From Candidatus Scatousia excrementipullorum (GTDB taxonomy: Bacteria > Cyanobacteriota > Vampirovibrionia > Gastranaerophilales > Gastranaerophilaceae), in assembly GCA_017694215.1 (NCBI GenBank), contig JADIND010000114.1, forward strand, positions 1 to 42,412: a stretch of 42,412 bases of DNA, written 5' to 3'. The notes beneath the pieces were generated by a model, which saw only the letters and a list, made by a program, of their open reading frames with translations, did no database searches and was not told where the DNA came from. Both the position numbers and the translations under genes were made by a program. The stretch's first letter is position 1. Each line of letters opens with the position of its first letter. Positions 7,368-16,107 of this stretch are shown here, piece after piece.

Positions 7368-8420
7368 ATGGTAGATGCAATATCCGAATTCAACGCTAAT
7401 AAACCGACCAATCCTAAACTGGATTTGACTTTAAACTGGAATAAGCTGACAGTTGATGAGATAAATGAGTATGAAAAACAGGGGCAGGAGGTTCCGGAAT
7501 ACATAAAAAAATGGGCTGAATATGTTGAAAACCTTGAGAATGTTCCGGACGATGTTACATACGAAAGTTATGCCGGTAAGGCCGGAGTTTCCGACTACGC
7601 CTTGAATGGAGGACTTTTTTCAAGTCAAGAGATAGTACAGAAAAATATATATACCCAGTTAGGACAGGATACTATAAGCAATATAAAAACTATGGCACAA
7701 CAGCTTGAAGACATTATGAAAGAAGCCGAAAAAGAAGTTAGCGAAGCAGAAGCCGGCAAAGACGGCATTGTTGACAGGATTCAAACACTGCAAAACAGAA
7801 TATCGCAGTTAAAAGATGATAAGAAAAATCCTCTGGCCTCAATGGATATTATTGATATTAACAATCAGATTAAAGCAGCCGGCGAATCCGGTATTACGAC
7901 AATGGATATGAGGTTACTTTCTCTTGAAAGTATAGGTGGTACAGTTGAAGACGCTTATGAAATGATTCGCGGAGCAAAAGGTCTTGCATCCACATTAAGC
8001 GGTTATGCAGGCGGAGCACCTTTTGGAAACGTATTAGTCCGAAAATACAGTCAAGAACTGCAAGAACTCTCAAAAGAACATACCAGAGATTTCAAATCAG
8101 CAAGCGAGGAACAGGATCAAAATATCGAAACAGTCGGCGGATACAAGAGCGAAGTTGCAAGTTCTTCAAACCAGTATATTCCTGCAGGAGCCGAAACAAG
8201 TATTTCTTCAGACGGTCAGAGCGGTTCTCAAAATTCGGACGGAACAACATCTGCTGCAACGAGTGCAAAAGAAGACGAAAAATCTGCAGAAAAGAAAGAA
8301 CGTCAAACAAGAACTACTCAAAAAACAAAAGAAGAAAAGACAAAAACGCTCGCAGACGAAAAAATTCTCACAGACCCGAACGAAATCCTTAAACGGAAAA
8401 TGAAACGCGGCGAAATTTAG
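7368..8420 (+). CDS. Orphan coiled-coil protein with charged C-terminal tail
   Basis: 350 residues. The region around 100-165 is helical and Glu/Lys/Gln-rich, with heptad-like spacing (coiled coil). Residues about 200-218 are Gly/Ala-rich (GLASTLSGYAGGAPFG). Residues about 255-345 are low-complexity Ser/Thr then Lys/Glu-rich and probably disordered. AGGAG precedes the ATG at proper spacing. There is no signal peptide. The start MVDAISEFNANKP loosely resembles other orphans. Its stop overlaps the 3' end of rpe on the other strand by 4 bases. The architecture would suit a structural or secreted-type substrate, but no function can be assigned. Confidence 0.75.
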   Translation: MVDAISEFNANKPTNPKLDLTLNWNKLTVDEINEYEKQGQEVPEYIKKWAEYVENLENVPDDVTYESYAGKAGVSDYALNGGLFSSQEIVQKNIYTQLGQDTISNIKTMAQQLEDIMKEAEKEVSEAEAGKDGIVDRIQTLQNRISQLKDDKKNPLASMDIIDINNQIKAAGESGITTMDMRLLSLESIGGTVEDAYEMIRGAKGLASTLSGYAGGAPFGNVLVRKYSQELQELSKEHTRDFKSASEEQDQNIETVGGYKSEVASSSNQYIPAGAETSISSDGQSGSQNSDGTTSAATSAKEDEKSAEKKERQTRTTQKTKEEKTKTLADEKILTDPNEILKRKMKRGEI

Positions 8421-9058
8421 CGTAAACTTTGAATTGCTGCATTTATATCTGCTGATTTGTATACGTAATTACCGGCAACAAGTGAATTTGCACCTTTTTC
8501 AATGCAAATTTTTGCCGTATCAGCGTTAATACCGCCGTCAACCTGAATTATCAAATTTTCAGTTGAATTTTCTCTTATATATGGAATTTTATCGGCACAG
8601 TTGCTCATAAATTTCTGCCCGCCAAATCCGGGCTCTACGGTCATTACAAGAACCATATCAGCAATATCTAAAAAGTCCTTGATTGTTTCCGGATGAGTTT
8701 TAGGTTTTATGGAAATTCCTGCCTTTAATCCCGCGGATTGAATTTGTTTTATTATATCAAAAGATTTTTCATTAGCAGCCTCATAGTGGAACGTGATGAT
8801 ATCGGCACCTGCAGCCGCAAACGGCTGAATATATTTATCAGGATTTTCAATCATTAAATGTACATCAAGAGGTAGATTGGTAATTTTCTTAATAGATTTA
8901 ACAACAGGAACGCCAATGGTGATATTCGGCACAAAATGTCCGTCCATAATATCAACATGCAGCCAATCCGCACCTGCATTTTCCACAAGTTTAATATCTC
9001 TTTCAAGATTTGCAAAATCTGCCGAAAGAATTGATGGTGAAATAATTACTTTCTTCAT
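8417..9058 (-). CDS. rpe: Ribulose-phosphate 3-epimerase
   Basis: Interconverts ribulose 5-phosphate and xylulose 5-phosphate in the pentose phosphate pathway. It is a TIM barrel of 213 residues, normal for the family. Visible motifs are SPSILSADF at the N-terminus, HVDIMDGHFVPN (metal-binding His and Asp), DVHLMIENP, VEPGFGGQKF and QVDGGIN (second metal Asp). The ATG at 9058 overlaps the rnc stop as ATGA, so it is translationally coupled; a TTG 7 codons upstream is less likely. It is the last gene of the pyrH operon and meets the 7368 gene tail to tail. Confidence 0.97.
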   Translation of the reverse strand: MKKVIISPSILSADFANLERDIKLVENAGADWLHVDIMDGHFVPNITIGVPVVKSIKKITNLPLDVHLMIENPDKYIQPFAAAGADIITFHYEAANEKSFDIIKQIQSAGLKAGISIKPKTHPETIKDFLDIADMVLVMTVEPGFGGQKFMSNCADKIPYIRENSTENLIIQVDGGINADTAKICIEKGANSLVAGNYVYKSADINAAIQSLR

Positions 9059-9738
9059 ATCGCCCCCAGCTTCTTGCAAGCTTCATAAGCCGCTTTCTGT
9101 TCGGCTTCTTTTTTGGTCTTTCCGCATCCTGAAGCTATAACTTCATCGTTGTAACTTACTTCTACGGTAAAGGTTCTGTTATGTGCAGGCCCTTCGGTAT
9201 TTACCACTTCATAAACAGGGATTGTTTTATCCAGTCCCTGCGTATATTCCTGCAAAATAGCCTTCGCATTATAATGGCTGTAATTTTTTTCTATTTCATT
9301 CAAATACGGCGGAAAAAGATTTTTAATAAAATTTGTAAGCTCACTAAGTTTTCCGTCAAGATAATAAGCTCCCAGTACGGCCTCAAATGCACATGCTTTT
9401 ACTGATTCAAGCTTCTTAATTCCTAATTTTTCATCGTGGCTGGCGACAATAATAAGTTTGTCCAGCCCGACATCAGCACAAATTTGTGCAAGAATGTTAT
9501 CAGACACTGCAATAGAGCGAATTTTTGACATTTCGCCTTCCGGAGCTTGAGGATATTTTTCATAAAGCATATCAGAAATAAGAAGTTTCAAAACAGCATC
9601 ACCAAGAAATTCAAGTCGTTCATAACAGCTATTATAGGCAAGATTATTTTCTTTTGTATAAGACGGATGAGTTAATGCAGCATTATACAAATCACCGTTC
9701 TCAATACATATTCCGAAAATATCTTCAACCGGTTTCAT
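9055..9738 (-). CDS. rnc: Ribonuclease III
   Basis: Cuts double-stranded RNA in rRNA and mRNA processing. It has 227 residues: a nuclease domain (about 1-150) and a dsRNA-binding domain (about 155-225, ending with KTKKEAEQKAAYEA). The signature ERLEFLGDAVL is intact (Glu40, Glu43, Asp47). In the second metal-binding motif, family members have an Asp three residues before Glu119 (E. coli Asp114/Glu117), but here the sequence is KACAFEAVLGA, with Cys116. Glu119 remains. The codon is TGT. This may weaken catalysis or reflect a clade-specific metal site. The gene directly follows cdsA with no spacer and overlaps rpe by 4 bases. Confidence 0.95.
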   Translation of the reverse strand: MKPVEDIFGICIENGDLYNAALTHPSYTKENNLAYNSCYERLEFLGDAVLKLLISDMLYEKYPQAPEGEMSKIRSIAVSDNILAQICADVGLDKLIIVASHDEKLGIKKLESVKACAFEAVLGAYYLDGKLSELTNFIKNLFPPYLNEIEKNYSHYNAKAILQEYTQGLDKTIPVYEVVNTEGPAHNRTFTVEVSYNDEVIASGCGKTKKEAEQKAAYEACKKLGAI

Positions 9739-10629
9739 TTAAAACAACCCTCTGAAAAATGTTATCAAATCTGTTAACAGTTCATTAGAAAAAACAACAT
9801 GCTTACAGAAATAATACATAACAGGAATAGTCAGAATAAAGCTGTCGGTTCTGTCAAGAAAACCGCCGTGACCCGGAAGTGAATGTCCGGAATCTTTTAC
9901 CCCGGCATCTCGTTTAATAAGAGATTCGCTCAAATCGCCTATCTGCCCGAAAACAGTACATAACAATCCAAGCATAACTGAAAAATACCATTCCAACTCA
10001 AGAAAATATCCGATTAGCAATGCTCCAAGAACAGCAGCAATCGCACCCCCTACAGAGCCTTCTATAGTTTTATTCGGGCTGACGACAGGTGCAAGTTTAT
10101 GTTTGCCCAGATGTCTGCCTGCATAGTAGCAGCCTATATCTGTTGCCAAAATCGCAGTAAACATTAAAACAACAAATCCCAGTCCGTCATTAAATCTTTC
10201 GGAACTTAAATTTCTCAAAAATATTAAGTGAAGCGGAAACCATCCGCAGTATATAATTCCGAGGATTGTTGTTGCAACATTGGCAATGTATGGCTGTCGA
10301 CCTCTGAACAACACCCACATAAAAGTTCCTATAACAGAAAATGTAAGTGCAACAGTAACTAAGTCGAATCTCTGGAAATAAGCAGCGGCAGCAATAATTA
10401 GCTGAGCAAGAAACATCACTTTGAGGCTCGGGAAAAAGCCTTTATTTTCCAGAATTTTGACGTATTCTTTAGACGCCACAAAAATTATGGACAAAAGCAT
10501 CAAAAGAATTGCCCATTTTCCGTATATAATACAGGTCATCACAATAGTACCCAGCACAAAGCCAGTCAGCATTCTTGTGGCGTTTTTATTTAAACCGTTT
10601 TTGTTCTGCCCTTCTTCTTCGTTAACCAT
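9739..10629 (-). CDS. cdsA: Phosphatidate cytidylyltransferase (CDP-diglyceride synthase)
   Basis: Inner-membrane enzyme making CDP-diacylglycerol from phosphatidate and CTP for phospholipid synthesis. It has 296 residues with about eight membrane segments. It carries SPNKTIEGSVGG and the C-terminal CDP-alcohol signature (SLIKRDAGVKDSG followed by LPGHGGFLDRTD). The start overlaps the frr stop by one base (TAATG), and the stop abuts the rnc start. The order frr-cdsA is common in bacteria. Confidence 0.97.
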   Translation of the reverse strand: MVNEEEGQNKNGLNKNATRMLTGFVLGTIVMTCIIYGKWAILLMLLSIIFVASKEYVKILENKGFFPSLKVMFLAQLIIAAAAYFQRFDLVTVALTFSVIGTFMWVLFRGRQPYIANVATTILGIIYCGWFPLHLIFLRNLSSERFNDGLGFVVLMFTAILATDIGCYYAGRHLGKHKLAPVVSPNKTIEGSVGGAIAAVLGALLIGYFLELEWYFSVMLGLLCTVFGQIGDLSESLIKRDAGVKDSGHSLPGHGGFLDRTDSFILTIPVMYYFCKHVVFSNELLTDLITFFRGLF

Positions 10630-11204
10630 TATACGGTCATAACCTCTTTTTCTTTTTCAGCAACGGTTTTGTCAACAATTCCCGTATATTTATCGGTAAG
10701 CTTCTGAATTTTATCCTGATTATCTTTAACGGAATCTTCAGGAAGTTTTTCATCTTTTTCTATTTTCTTTAAATCGTCAGACATATCACGGCGGATATTT
10801 CTGATTGCTACTTTAGATTCTTCGCCGATTTTTTTAACGTCTTTAACAAGTTCTTTTCTTCTTTCTTCCGTCAAAGGAGGGAACGCAAGTCTTATACAGA
10901 TACCGTCACTGTTCGGAGTAATACCGATTTCAGCTTTAATAATGGCTTTTTCAATTTCTTTGATAATAGATTTATCATAAGGTGTAATAACAAGTGTTGT
11001 ACCGTCCTGAACATTAACCTGTGACATCTGTCTTAATGGTGTCGGAGCACCGTAATAATCAACAACAACTTTATCCAGAATAAGCGGGTTAGCCCTTCCG
11101 GAGCGGATTGTAGCTAATTCTTTTTTCAGCTGTGTAACAGCTTTTTCCATTTTTTCTTCACCAAATAAAAATAATTCTTCTAATGAATCTGACAGTTCTG
11201 CCAT
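10629..11204 (-). CDS. frr: Ribosome recycling factor
   Basis: Splits post-termination ribosomes together with EF-G. 191 residues, slightly longer than the typical 185 because of a few extra N-terminal residues. Family motifs are visible: TIRSGRANP (about 34-42), YYGAPTPLRQ, IRLAFPPLTEERRKEL and the long helices of the three-helix bundle (IRRDMSDDLKK). AGAGG lies 7 bases before the ATG. It is the second gene of the operon, 33 bases after pyrH. Confidence 0.98.
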   Translation of the reverse strand: MAELSDSLEELFLFGEEKMEKAVTQLKKELATIRSGRANPLILDKVVVDYYGAPTPLRQMSQVNVQDGTTLVITPYDKSIIKEIEKAIIKAEIGITPNSDGICIRLAFPPLTEERRKELVKDVKKIGEESKVAIRNIRRDMSDDLKKIEKDEKLPEDSVKDNQDKIQKLTDKYTGIVDKTVAEKEKEVMTV

Positions 11205-11237
11205 TTTGACCTCTTTCTTTTTAATAAATATAATTAA

Positions 11238-11963
11238 TTATAAACCTATATATGTTCCGATGTGCTCGGACTGCAGAATCCTTGTAATTCCGTCTTTAGC
11301 GTCAAAATCAAAAACAACGATAGGTATATTATTTTGTTTACACAAAGCACAAGCCGATGTATCCATAACTTTCAAACCGTTAATAATGATATCGTCATAA
11401 GTGATTTTTTCAAGTTTTTTAGCATCCGGATTAACTTTAGGATCATCCGTATAGACTCCGTCAACACCGTTTTTAGCCATAAGCATGGCTTCAGCATTGA
11501 TTTCCGAGGCACGGAGTGCTGCAGCGGTATCCGTCGTAAAGAACGGATTGCCTGTACCTGCCGCAAATATAACAACTCTGCCTTTTTCAAGATGCCTGAT
11601 TGCACGGTGTCTTATATAAGGCTCTGCAACCTGATTAATTGTTATTGCACTTTGCACTCTGCAAGGCACGCCGATTTGATTAAAAGCACTCTGCAGAGCA
11701 ATCGCATTCATGACTGTAGCAAGCATTCCCACATAATCTCCGGACGCTTGATCCATGCCGAGTTTTGCACTGTTCTTCATTCCGCGGAAAATATTACCTC
11801 CGCCGACCACTACAGCAATTTCAGCACCCAAATCTCTTGCTTTTTTTATTTCTTCCGCAATCATTCTGACAGGAGCCTGATCAATCCCGAACTCCTGCGA
11901 CCCGAGCAGTGCCTCTCCGCTGATTTTAATTAATACCCTCTTATATTTCAAATTATTCTCCAT
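11238..11963 (-). CDS. pyrH: Uridylate (UMP) kinase
   Basis: Phosphorylates UMP to UDP with ATP; amino-acid-kinase fold, usually a hexamer regulated by UTP and GTP. 241 residues. Motifs are LIKISGEALLG at the N-terminus, VVGGGNIFRG, the DYVGMLATVMNA segment, FFTTDTAAALRA and the nucleotide-binding NGVDGVYTDDPK. AGAGG lies 6 bases before the ATG. It is the first gene of the minus-strand operon; rpsB and tsf, often upstream, are not here. The 261 bases between it and the divergent 12225 gene are AT-rich and hold no other gene, presumably the promoters of both. Confidence 0.98.
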   Translation of the reverse strand: MENNLKYKRVLIKISGEALLGSQEFGIDQAPVRMIAEEIKKARDLGAEIAVVVGGGNIFRGMKNSAKLGMDQASGDYVGMLATVMNAIALQSAFNQIGVPCRVQSAITINQVAEPYIRHRAIRHLEKGRVVIFAAGTGNPFFTTDTAAALRASEINAEAMLMAKNGVDGVYTDDPKVNPDAKKLEKITYDDIIINGLKVMDTSACALCKQNNIPIVVFDFDAKDGITRILQSEHIGTYIGL

Positions 11964-12224
11964 AAACGACCTCTTCTTTTAATCATATATTAAATAAGGC
12001 CTATTGTAAAGCATTAAAGAAAATTATTTAAGAGCTGTATATAAATTTCAAAAAAACTCTTTATATTAAGTTATGTAAAGATGAATATATACTCCTAAAC
12101 CCGCTCTATACAGTAGTTTTAAAAATTTATATATAAAAAACATATAAACAATAGCACTTTTTTGCAACAAAAAGTTTTTATATAAATATACAAGAAAATT
12201 ATTACAGTAAGAAAAGGAGAATAT

Positions 12225-12413
12225 ATGGCACGAGTACTTATTTCAATGCCCGAAGATTTTTTGCACAAGATTGATCAGGTAGCTGACGGAGAAAACCGTT
12301 CACGCAGTGAGTTAATCAGGGAAGCTTTGAGAACTTACATTTACAAACAGAAAGTTCGTCAATCAACCACTGCCGGCAAAAATGCCGAAATCCTTGAAGA
12401 GTTGCTTGAATAA
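12225..12413 (+). CDS. Ribbon-helix-helix (CopG/MetJ-type) DNA-binding protein
   Basis: 62 residues. The N-terminal strand ARVLISMPEDFL is followed by helices DQVADGENRSRSELIREALRT, split by the usual NRSRSE turn, a standard RHH dimer fold. The basic C-terminal helix ends in EILEELLE. AAGGAG stands 7 bases before the ATG. No toxin gene follows: a terminator comes 40 bases after the stop. It is therefore more likely a single-gene regulator than half of a toxin-antitoxin pair. The target is unknown and may include the AT-rich region upstream of itself and pyrH. Confidence 0.9.
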   Translation: MARVLISMPEDFLHKIDQVADGENRSRSELIREALRTYIYKQKVRQSTTAGKNAEILEELLE

Positions 12414-12452
12414 TATCTTGTATGACGGCTAAAAAGATTTGGGAAGATTTAG

Positions 12453-12479
12453 CGGCACAGCATAGCTGTGCCGTTTCTG
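12453..12479 (+). terminator. Terminator after the RHH gene
   Basis: A perfect 9-bp stem CGGCACAGC/GCTGTGCCG (12453-12461 with 12465-12473) with loop ATA, followed by a T-rich tail on the plus strand. It may also stop transcription from mtnA, although the minus side has no clear T-run. Confidence 0.8.
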
Positions 12480-12483
12480 ATTT

Positions 12484-13542
12484 TTATAACCTGAAAGCTT
12501 CTGCGATTGACTTTGTATAAGCCGGTCTCAGAATTCCTTTTTCCGTAATAATTCCGCTAATCAATTCATGCGGTGTTACGTCAAAACCCGGATTAATTAC
12601 ATTTACGGATTCCGCACAGATAATTTTCCCGTTTATATGTGTAACTTCATCTCTTGAACGTTCTTCTATCACGATTTCGTCACCCGTTTTTATGCTTGTG
12701 TCAATGGTTGAAAGCGGTGCTGCTACATAAAACGGAATGTTATGATATTTTGCGGCAATCGCAACTGTGTATGTTCCTATTTTATTTGCAGCATCTCCGT
12801 TGGCTGCAATTCTGTCTGCACCTACCACAACCATATCAATCATACCTTTTTTCATAAAATATGAGCACATGCCGTCAGTAATTAGAGTTGTCGGGATTCC
12901 GTCCATGGTAAGCTCAAAAGTTGTAATTCTAGCCCCCTGCTGACGAGGTCTTGTTTCATCAGCAAAAACCTGTATTGTAGGGTCATTTGCAAATGCCGAA
13001 CGAACAACTCCAAGGGCTGTACCGTAACCTACTGTTGCAAGTCCTCCGGCATTACAATGTGTAAGGATTGTTGCACCTTTAGGTACAACTTCTGCACCGT
13101 AATCGCCGATTTTTTTGTTTATTTCAATGTCGTCATTTTCCATTTTTATGGCATTTTGTTTTAATTCTTCAACTATACCTTTTATATCGGCGGTTGAATT
13201 TTTAATAATTTCTTTTTGTTTTTCGACCGCCCACATAAGGTTTACTGCTGTAGGACGGGAAGTAGCCATATAATCTGCTTTTTCAAGTAATCTCTTTGCA
13301 AATTCATCACGTGAAAGATTTTCTTTAGCAAGTTCCTGAGCATAAAGAACCACACCGTGTGCTCCGGCAACGCCTATTGCAGGGGCTCCGCGTACTATCA
13401 TGGTTTTTATTGCATCATACATTTCCTGCCCGCTTGTTATATTTACATATTTGAATTCATACGGCAGAACTGTTTGATCCACCATTTTTGAGTAATTATT
13501 TATCCATTCTATTGTTTTTATTTTTGAGTGAAATTCTGCCAT
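12484..13542 (-). CDS. mtnA: S-methyl-5-thioribose-1-phosphate isomerase
   Basis: Converts 5-methylthioribose 1-phosphate to the ribulose form in methionine salvage; member of the eIF2B-related fold. 352 residues, normal length. Motifs are RGAPAIG (51-57), THCNAGGLATVGYGTA with the catalytic Cys163, DETRPRQQGAR, and VVVGADRIAANGD with catalytic Asp243, then NKIGTY. No other mtn genes are adjacent, so the rest of the pathway must lie elsewhere, or the enzyme serves a partial salvage route. It sits 14 bases after the membrane-protein gene. Confidence 0.96.
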   Translation of the reverse strand: MAEFHSKIKTIEWINNYSKMVDQTVLPYEFKYVNITSGQEMYDAIKTMIVRGAPAIGVAGAHGVVLYAQELAKENLSRDEFAKRLLEKADYMATSRPTAVNLMWAVEKQKEIIKNSTADIKGIVEELKQNAIKMENDDIEINKKIGDYGAEVVPKGATILTHCNAGGLATVGYGTALGVVRSAFANDPTIQVFADETRPRQQGARITTFELTMDGIPTTLITDGMCSYFMKKGMIDMVVVGADRIAANGDAANKIGTYTVAIAAKYHNIPFYVAAPLSTIDTSIKTGDEIVIEERSRDEVTHINGKIICAESVNVINPGFDVTPHELISGIITEKGILRPAYTKSIAEAFRL

Positions 13543-13556
13543 CTTATTTTTCCTTT

Positions 13557-14030
13557 TTATTTAAATATATTACGTCTTTTTTCTTCGTTCTTATCAAGTG
13601 TTTTTATAAATTCTTTTATATAGAAAGTTATGAAACCCATGAAAGCATTAATTGTTGCACTTAATACTGACATAAATACAGACAGTATTAAAAGTATCCC
13701 GAAATTAGCATTTCCCAGAATCATTGAAACTCCGTAGTTTGTAGAATAATTGAAGAACTTATAAAGGATTGCAACAATAGGAATATAGACTATGCAAAAT
13801 ACCATAAATGATACAAAACCTATAATTCCGCCGATTACTGCACTTTCGTTAACCGTAAAAAGTTCCAGAAGTCTTACTTTCATTAAAAACAGCATTTCAA
13901 TAACCGCAGCAAAACAAAGCAGAATCCAGAATGCGATTTCACCTATATATGGTGTTGCTGTCAATATTCCGAACACTATCCCGAGAAATGCACTTATTAA
14001 AAGAATTAATTTTAATAAAGATTTGTCCAT
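13557..14030 (-). CDS. Four-helix integral membrane protein of unknown function
   Basis: 157 residues with about four hydrophobic segments (near 6-27, 33-50, 64-90 and 108-138) and a basic, charged C-terminus (KTLDKNEEKRRNIFK) that is probably cytoplasmic. I recognise no family. It sits between the matrixin gene (38 bases) and mtnA (14 bases), so it is likely co-transcribed with mtnA. Confidence 0.75.
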   Translation of the reverse strand: MDKSLLKLILLISAFLGIVFGILTATPYIGEIAFWILLCFAAVIEMLFLMKVRLLELFTVNESAVIGGIIGFVSFMVFCIVYIPIVAILYKFFNYSTNYGVSMILGNANFGILLILSVFMSVLSATINAFMGFITFYIKEFIKTLDKNEEKRRNIFK

Positions 14031-14068
14031 AAGCTCTCCGTTTTATTATTGATAATAACATAAAAATT

Positions 14069-15472
14069 TTATTTATTTAGTTTTATAGGTGGGTCATCAG
14101 GGAAATTTTTCCTGCCCCGTTCGTAAACTCCCATGGCGGCTTTAAAATTCTTTTCCTTTATATAGATATTACAAAGAATTTTGTATGCATTATAAATTTT
14201 CGGATTTCTGTTCAAAAGATTTCTCAAAATATCTTTTGCTTCCGAATAATTTTCAAGTTCGTAATAAAGTCCTGCTATATATAAAAGCCCGTTGTCATCC
14301 TGATTGAGTTCGTAAGAAAGGTTTGCATATTCCAGTGCAGATTTATAATCTTTCATTTTGTAATAAGCAACTGAAATTCTGTTATAAATTATGCTGCGGT
14401 TGGTATTTTCCGTTGCTATTTCAAGAGATTTCTCAAAACTTTTTATGGCATTGGCGTAATCTTCTTTTTGAAAATAGAGTTCGCCTATTTTAGCATATTC
14501 TGTGTATGCCGTACTTTTTGAATTTTTTATTTTGTTTTTAAGGTCGTGGAGTTGCATTTCAATTCTGCCCTCTTTATTCCCCCATACATCATCCGGAGTT
14601 ATCAAACCTGCTTTTTCAGGGTCTGAAAATGGAGCATTGGTAACATCAGGAACTATTGAATACACAAGCCTTAATGTTCTCAAATCGTTTTCGCTGATAT
14701 CATTTTTTTTAGAACTTACCGGATACATTAAATCCTTCGGGTTAGAACTGTGTCCGTTCAGCCCCAGTGAATGTCCTATTTCGTGCAAAGCTGTTGTGTA
14801 AATTATTTCAGGGGGGTAGAGTGTTCTCTGGCAGCTTACTTTCGCAAATTTTATTTCCGAATATTTGATTAAATTTTTCTCATATTTATACCCGTGCCAT
14901 GCCGCAATATTACTTACTCCGCATTTCCGTTCAAAATTTGCCGGAAAAAAACATCTTATATCTGCTTTATTTTTTTCAAGAGTGTATTTAAAAGTTATGA
15001 AATTTCCGGAGGCTTTCTGCCAGTGCTCAAATGCTTTTCGTATCTGCTGATAATAATACGGCGGGAGGTTCGGGTTATTCTCAATATAGACCGTTAACGG
15101 AAATGTCGAAGGATTCCAGCGGACGAGTTTGCCGTTTGAAAGTATGCTGTCTATATAGTTTTCGCCGACTTTTTCATTAATTATAGAGCGGTTTTTTCTT
15201 GCTGTTTCGTTCAAAAAACTATCATCAACTGGTGTTGAAATTTTTGTCTGGTTTTCTTGACGTAAGTCATTGCCGGAATCCGAAGTCTGTTTCTTTTTTA
15301 TATGCCGGATTTTACTGCTGTTTGTGCGTAATATTTTTCCTTCACTTTTGTTTGTTTTTGATACCTGAACAGCTGCGTTTGAACTATTTGGCTGCGAACT
15401 GCCGGTTGTTTGAATTTGCCATATGCTGAAGAATGATAGAAACATTATTAAAGCAATCAGAAGAAATCTCAC
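14069..15472 (-). CDS. Secreted matrixin-type (M10) zinc protease with TPR repeats
   Basis: 467 residues, GTG start with GGAGG 5 bases upstream. A hydrophobic signal or anchor (about 3-18) is followed by a polar linker to about residue 100. A metzincin domain follows (about 110-275), with HEIGHSLGLNGH (His230, Glu231, His234, His241) and a Met-turn DLMYP. The third His is one residue further away than in the classical HExxHxxGxxH. The C-terminal part (about 310-460) has at least four tetratricopeptide repeats. It is probably periplasmic or surface-exposed and anchored, with the TPRs binding a partner. Start 11 bases after ruvC; likely co-transcribed with it. Confidence 0.85.
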   Translation of the reverse strand: MRFLLIALIMFLSFFSIWQIQTTGSSQPNSSNAAVQVSKTNKSEGKILRTNSSKIRHIKKKQTSDSGNDLRQENQTKISTPVDDSFLNETARKNRSIINEKVGENYIDSILSNGKLVRWNPSTFPLTVYIENNPNLPPYYYQQIRKAFEHWQKASGNFITFKYTLEKNKADIRCFFPANFERKCGVSNIAAWHGYKYEKNLIKYSEIKFAKVSCQRTLYPPEIIYTTALHEIGHSLGLNGHSSNPKDLMYPVSSKKNDISENDLRTLRLVYSIVPDVTNAPFSDPEKAGLITPDDVWGNKEGRIEMQLHDLKNKIKNSKSTAYTEYAKIGELYFQKEDYANAIKSFEKSLEIATENTNRSIIYNRISVAYYKMKDYKSALEYANLSYELNQDDNGLLYIAGLYYELENYSEAKDILRNLLNRNPKIYNAYKILCNIYIKEKNFKAAMGVYERGRKNFPDDPPIKLNK

Positions 15473-15483
15473 CGCAGCCTCCG

Positions 15484-15954
15484 TTAGATGCAGGACCTTG
15501 AATGGCAGATTGCAATGGCAATGGAATCCACAGTATCATCAAGCTTCGGAAGAGTATCAGTGTTTAATGCTATTTTTACCATCTGTTCGACTTCTTTTTT
15601 GTCGGCTCTGCCGTAACCTGTCAGAACCTGTTTTACTTCCATCGGAGTATATTCAAATATCGGAACCCCGTATTTTTCAAGTATTGCAAGTATAATTCCT
15701 CTTGCATGAGCAACGGGCATAACAGTTGTACGGTTTCTAAAAAAGAAAAGTTTTTCGATTGATGCAACATCAGGTTTAAAATCTTCCACAATAGTGGTTA
15801 TATCTTCAAGAATTTCCAACAACCTTGAGGATTCACGGGTATTTTTTTTAGTCTGTATTGAACCGGATTTTAAGAGTGTGCAATTCTTACCGTCAAACTC
15901 AACAAGGCTGTAACCCACAATCGCCATCCCCGGATCTATGCCCAAAATTTTCAT
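15484..15954 (-). CDS. ruvC: Crossover junction endodeoxyribonuclease RuvC
   Basis: Resolves Holliday junctions with RuvAB. 156 residues. The RNase H-like fold is visible from MKILGIDPGMAIVGYS (Asp7), IEKLFFFRN (Glu), and DDTVDSIAIAICH (the final two Asp of the catalytic tetrad). All acidic residues are present. It starts the minus-strand run ruvC-matrixin. The 153-base gap upstream separates it from the divergent LysM gene. Confidence 0.97.
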   Translation of the reverse strand: MKILGIDPGMAIVGYSLVEFDGKNCTLLKSGSIQTKKNTRESSRLLEILEDITTIVEDFKPDVASIEKLFFFRNRTTVMPVAHARGIILAILEKYGVPIFEYTPMEVKQVLTGYGRADKKEVEQMVKIALNTDTLPKLDDTVDSIAIAICHSRSCI

Positions 15955-16107
15955 AATAATAATTATATATAAAATTTCTCTTCAGGGCAATATTTTAAGA
16001 CTTTTGCAAATATATTGCTAAAACTTTACAATTACTTGATAATCAAAAAAGCTCATGCTAGGATTTCGGTATAATCAATTTACAATAGTTGAAGGGTATG
16101 GGGTAAC

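Noticed and set aside
11262..11933. 223-residue plus-strand frame
   Set aside because: Antisense of pyrH; Ile/Phe/Cys/His-rich shadow composition with no ribosome site.
12225..12413. Toxin-antitoxin pair
   Set aside because: No toxin-like gene on either side of the RHH gene.
12422..12520. Short frame beginning MTAKKIWEDL after the RHH gene, possible toxin partner
   Set aside because: Only 32 codons, runs through the terminator stem and overlaps the end of mtnA; no ribosome site.
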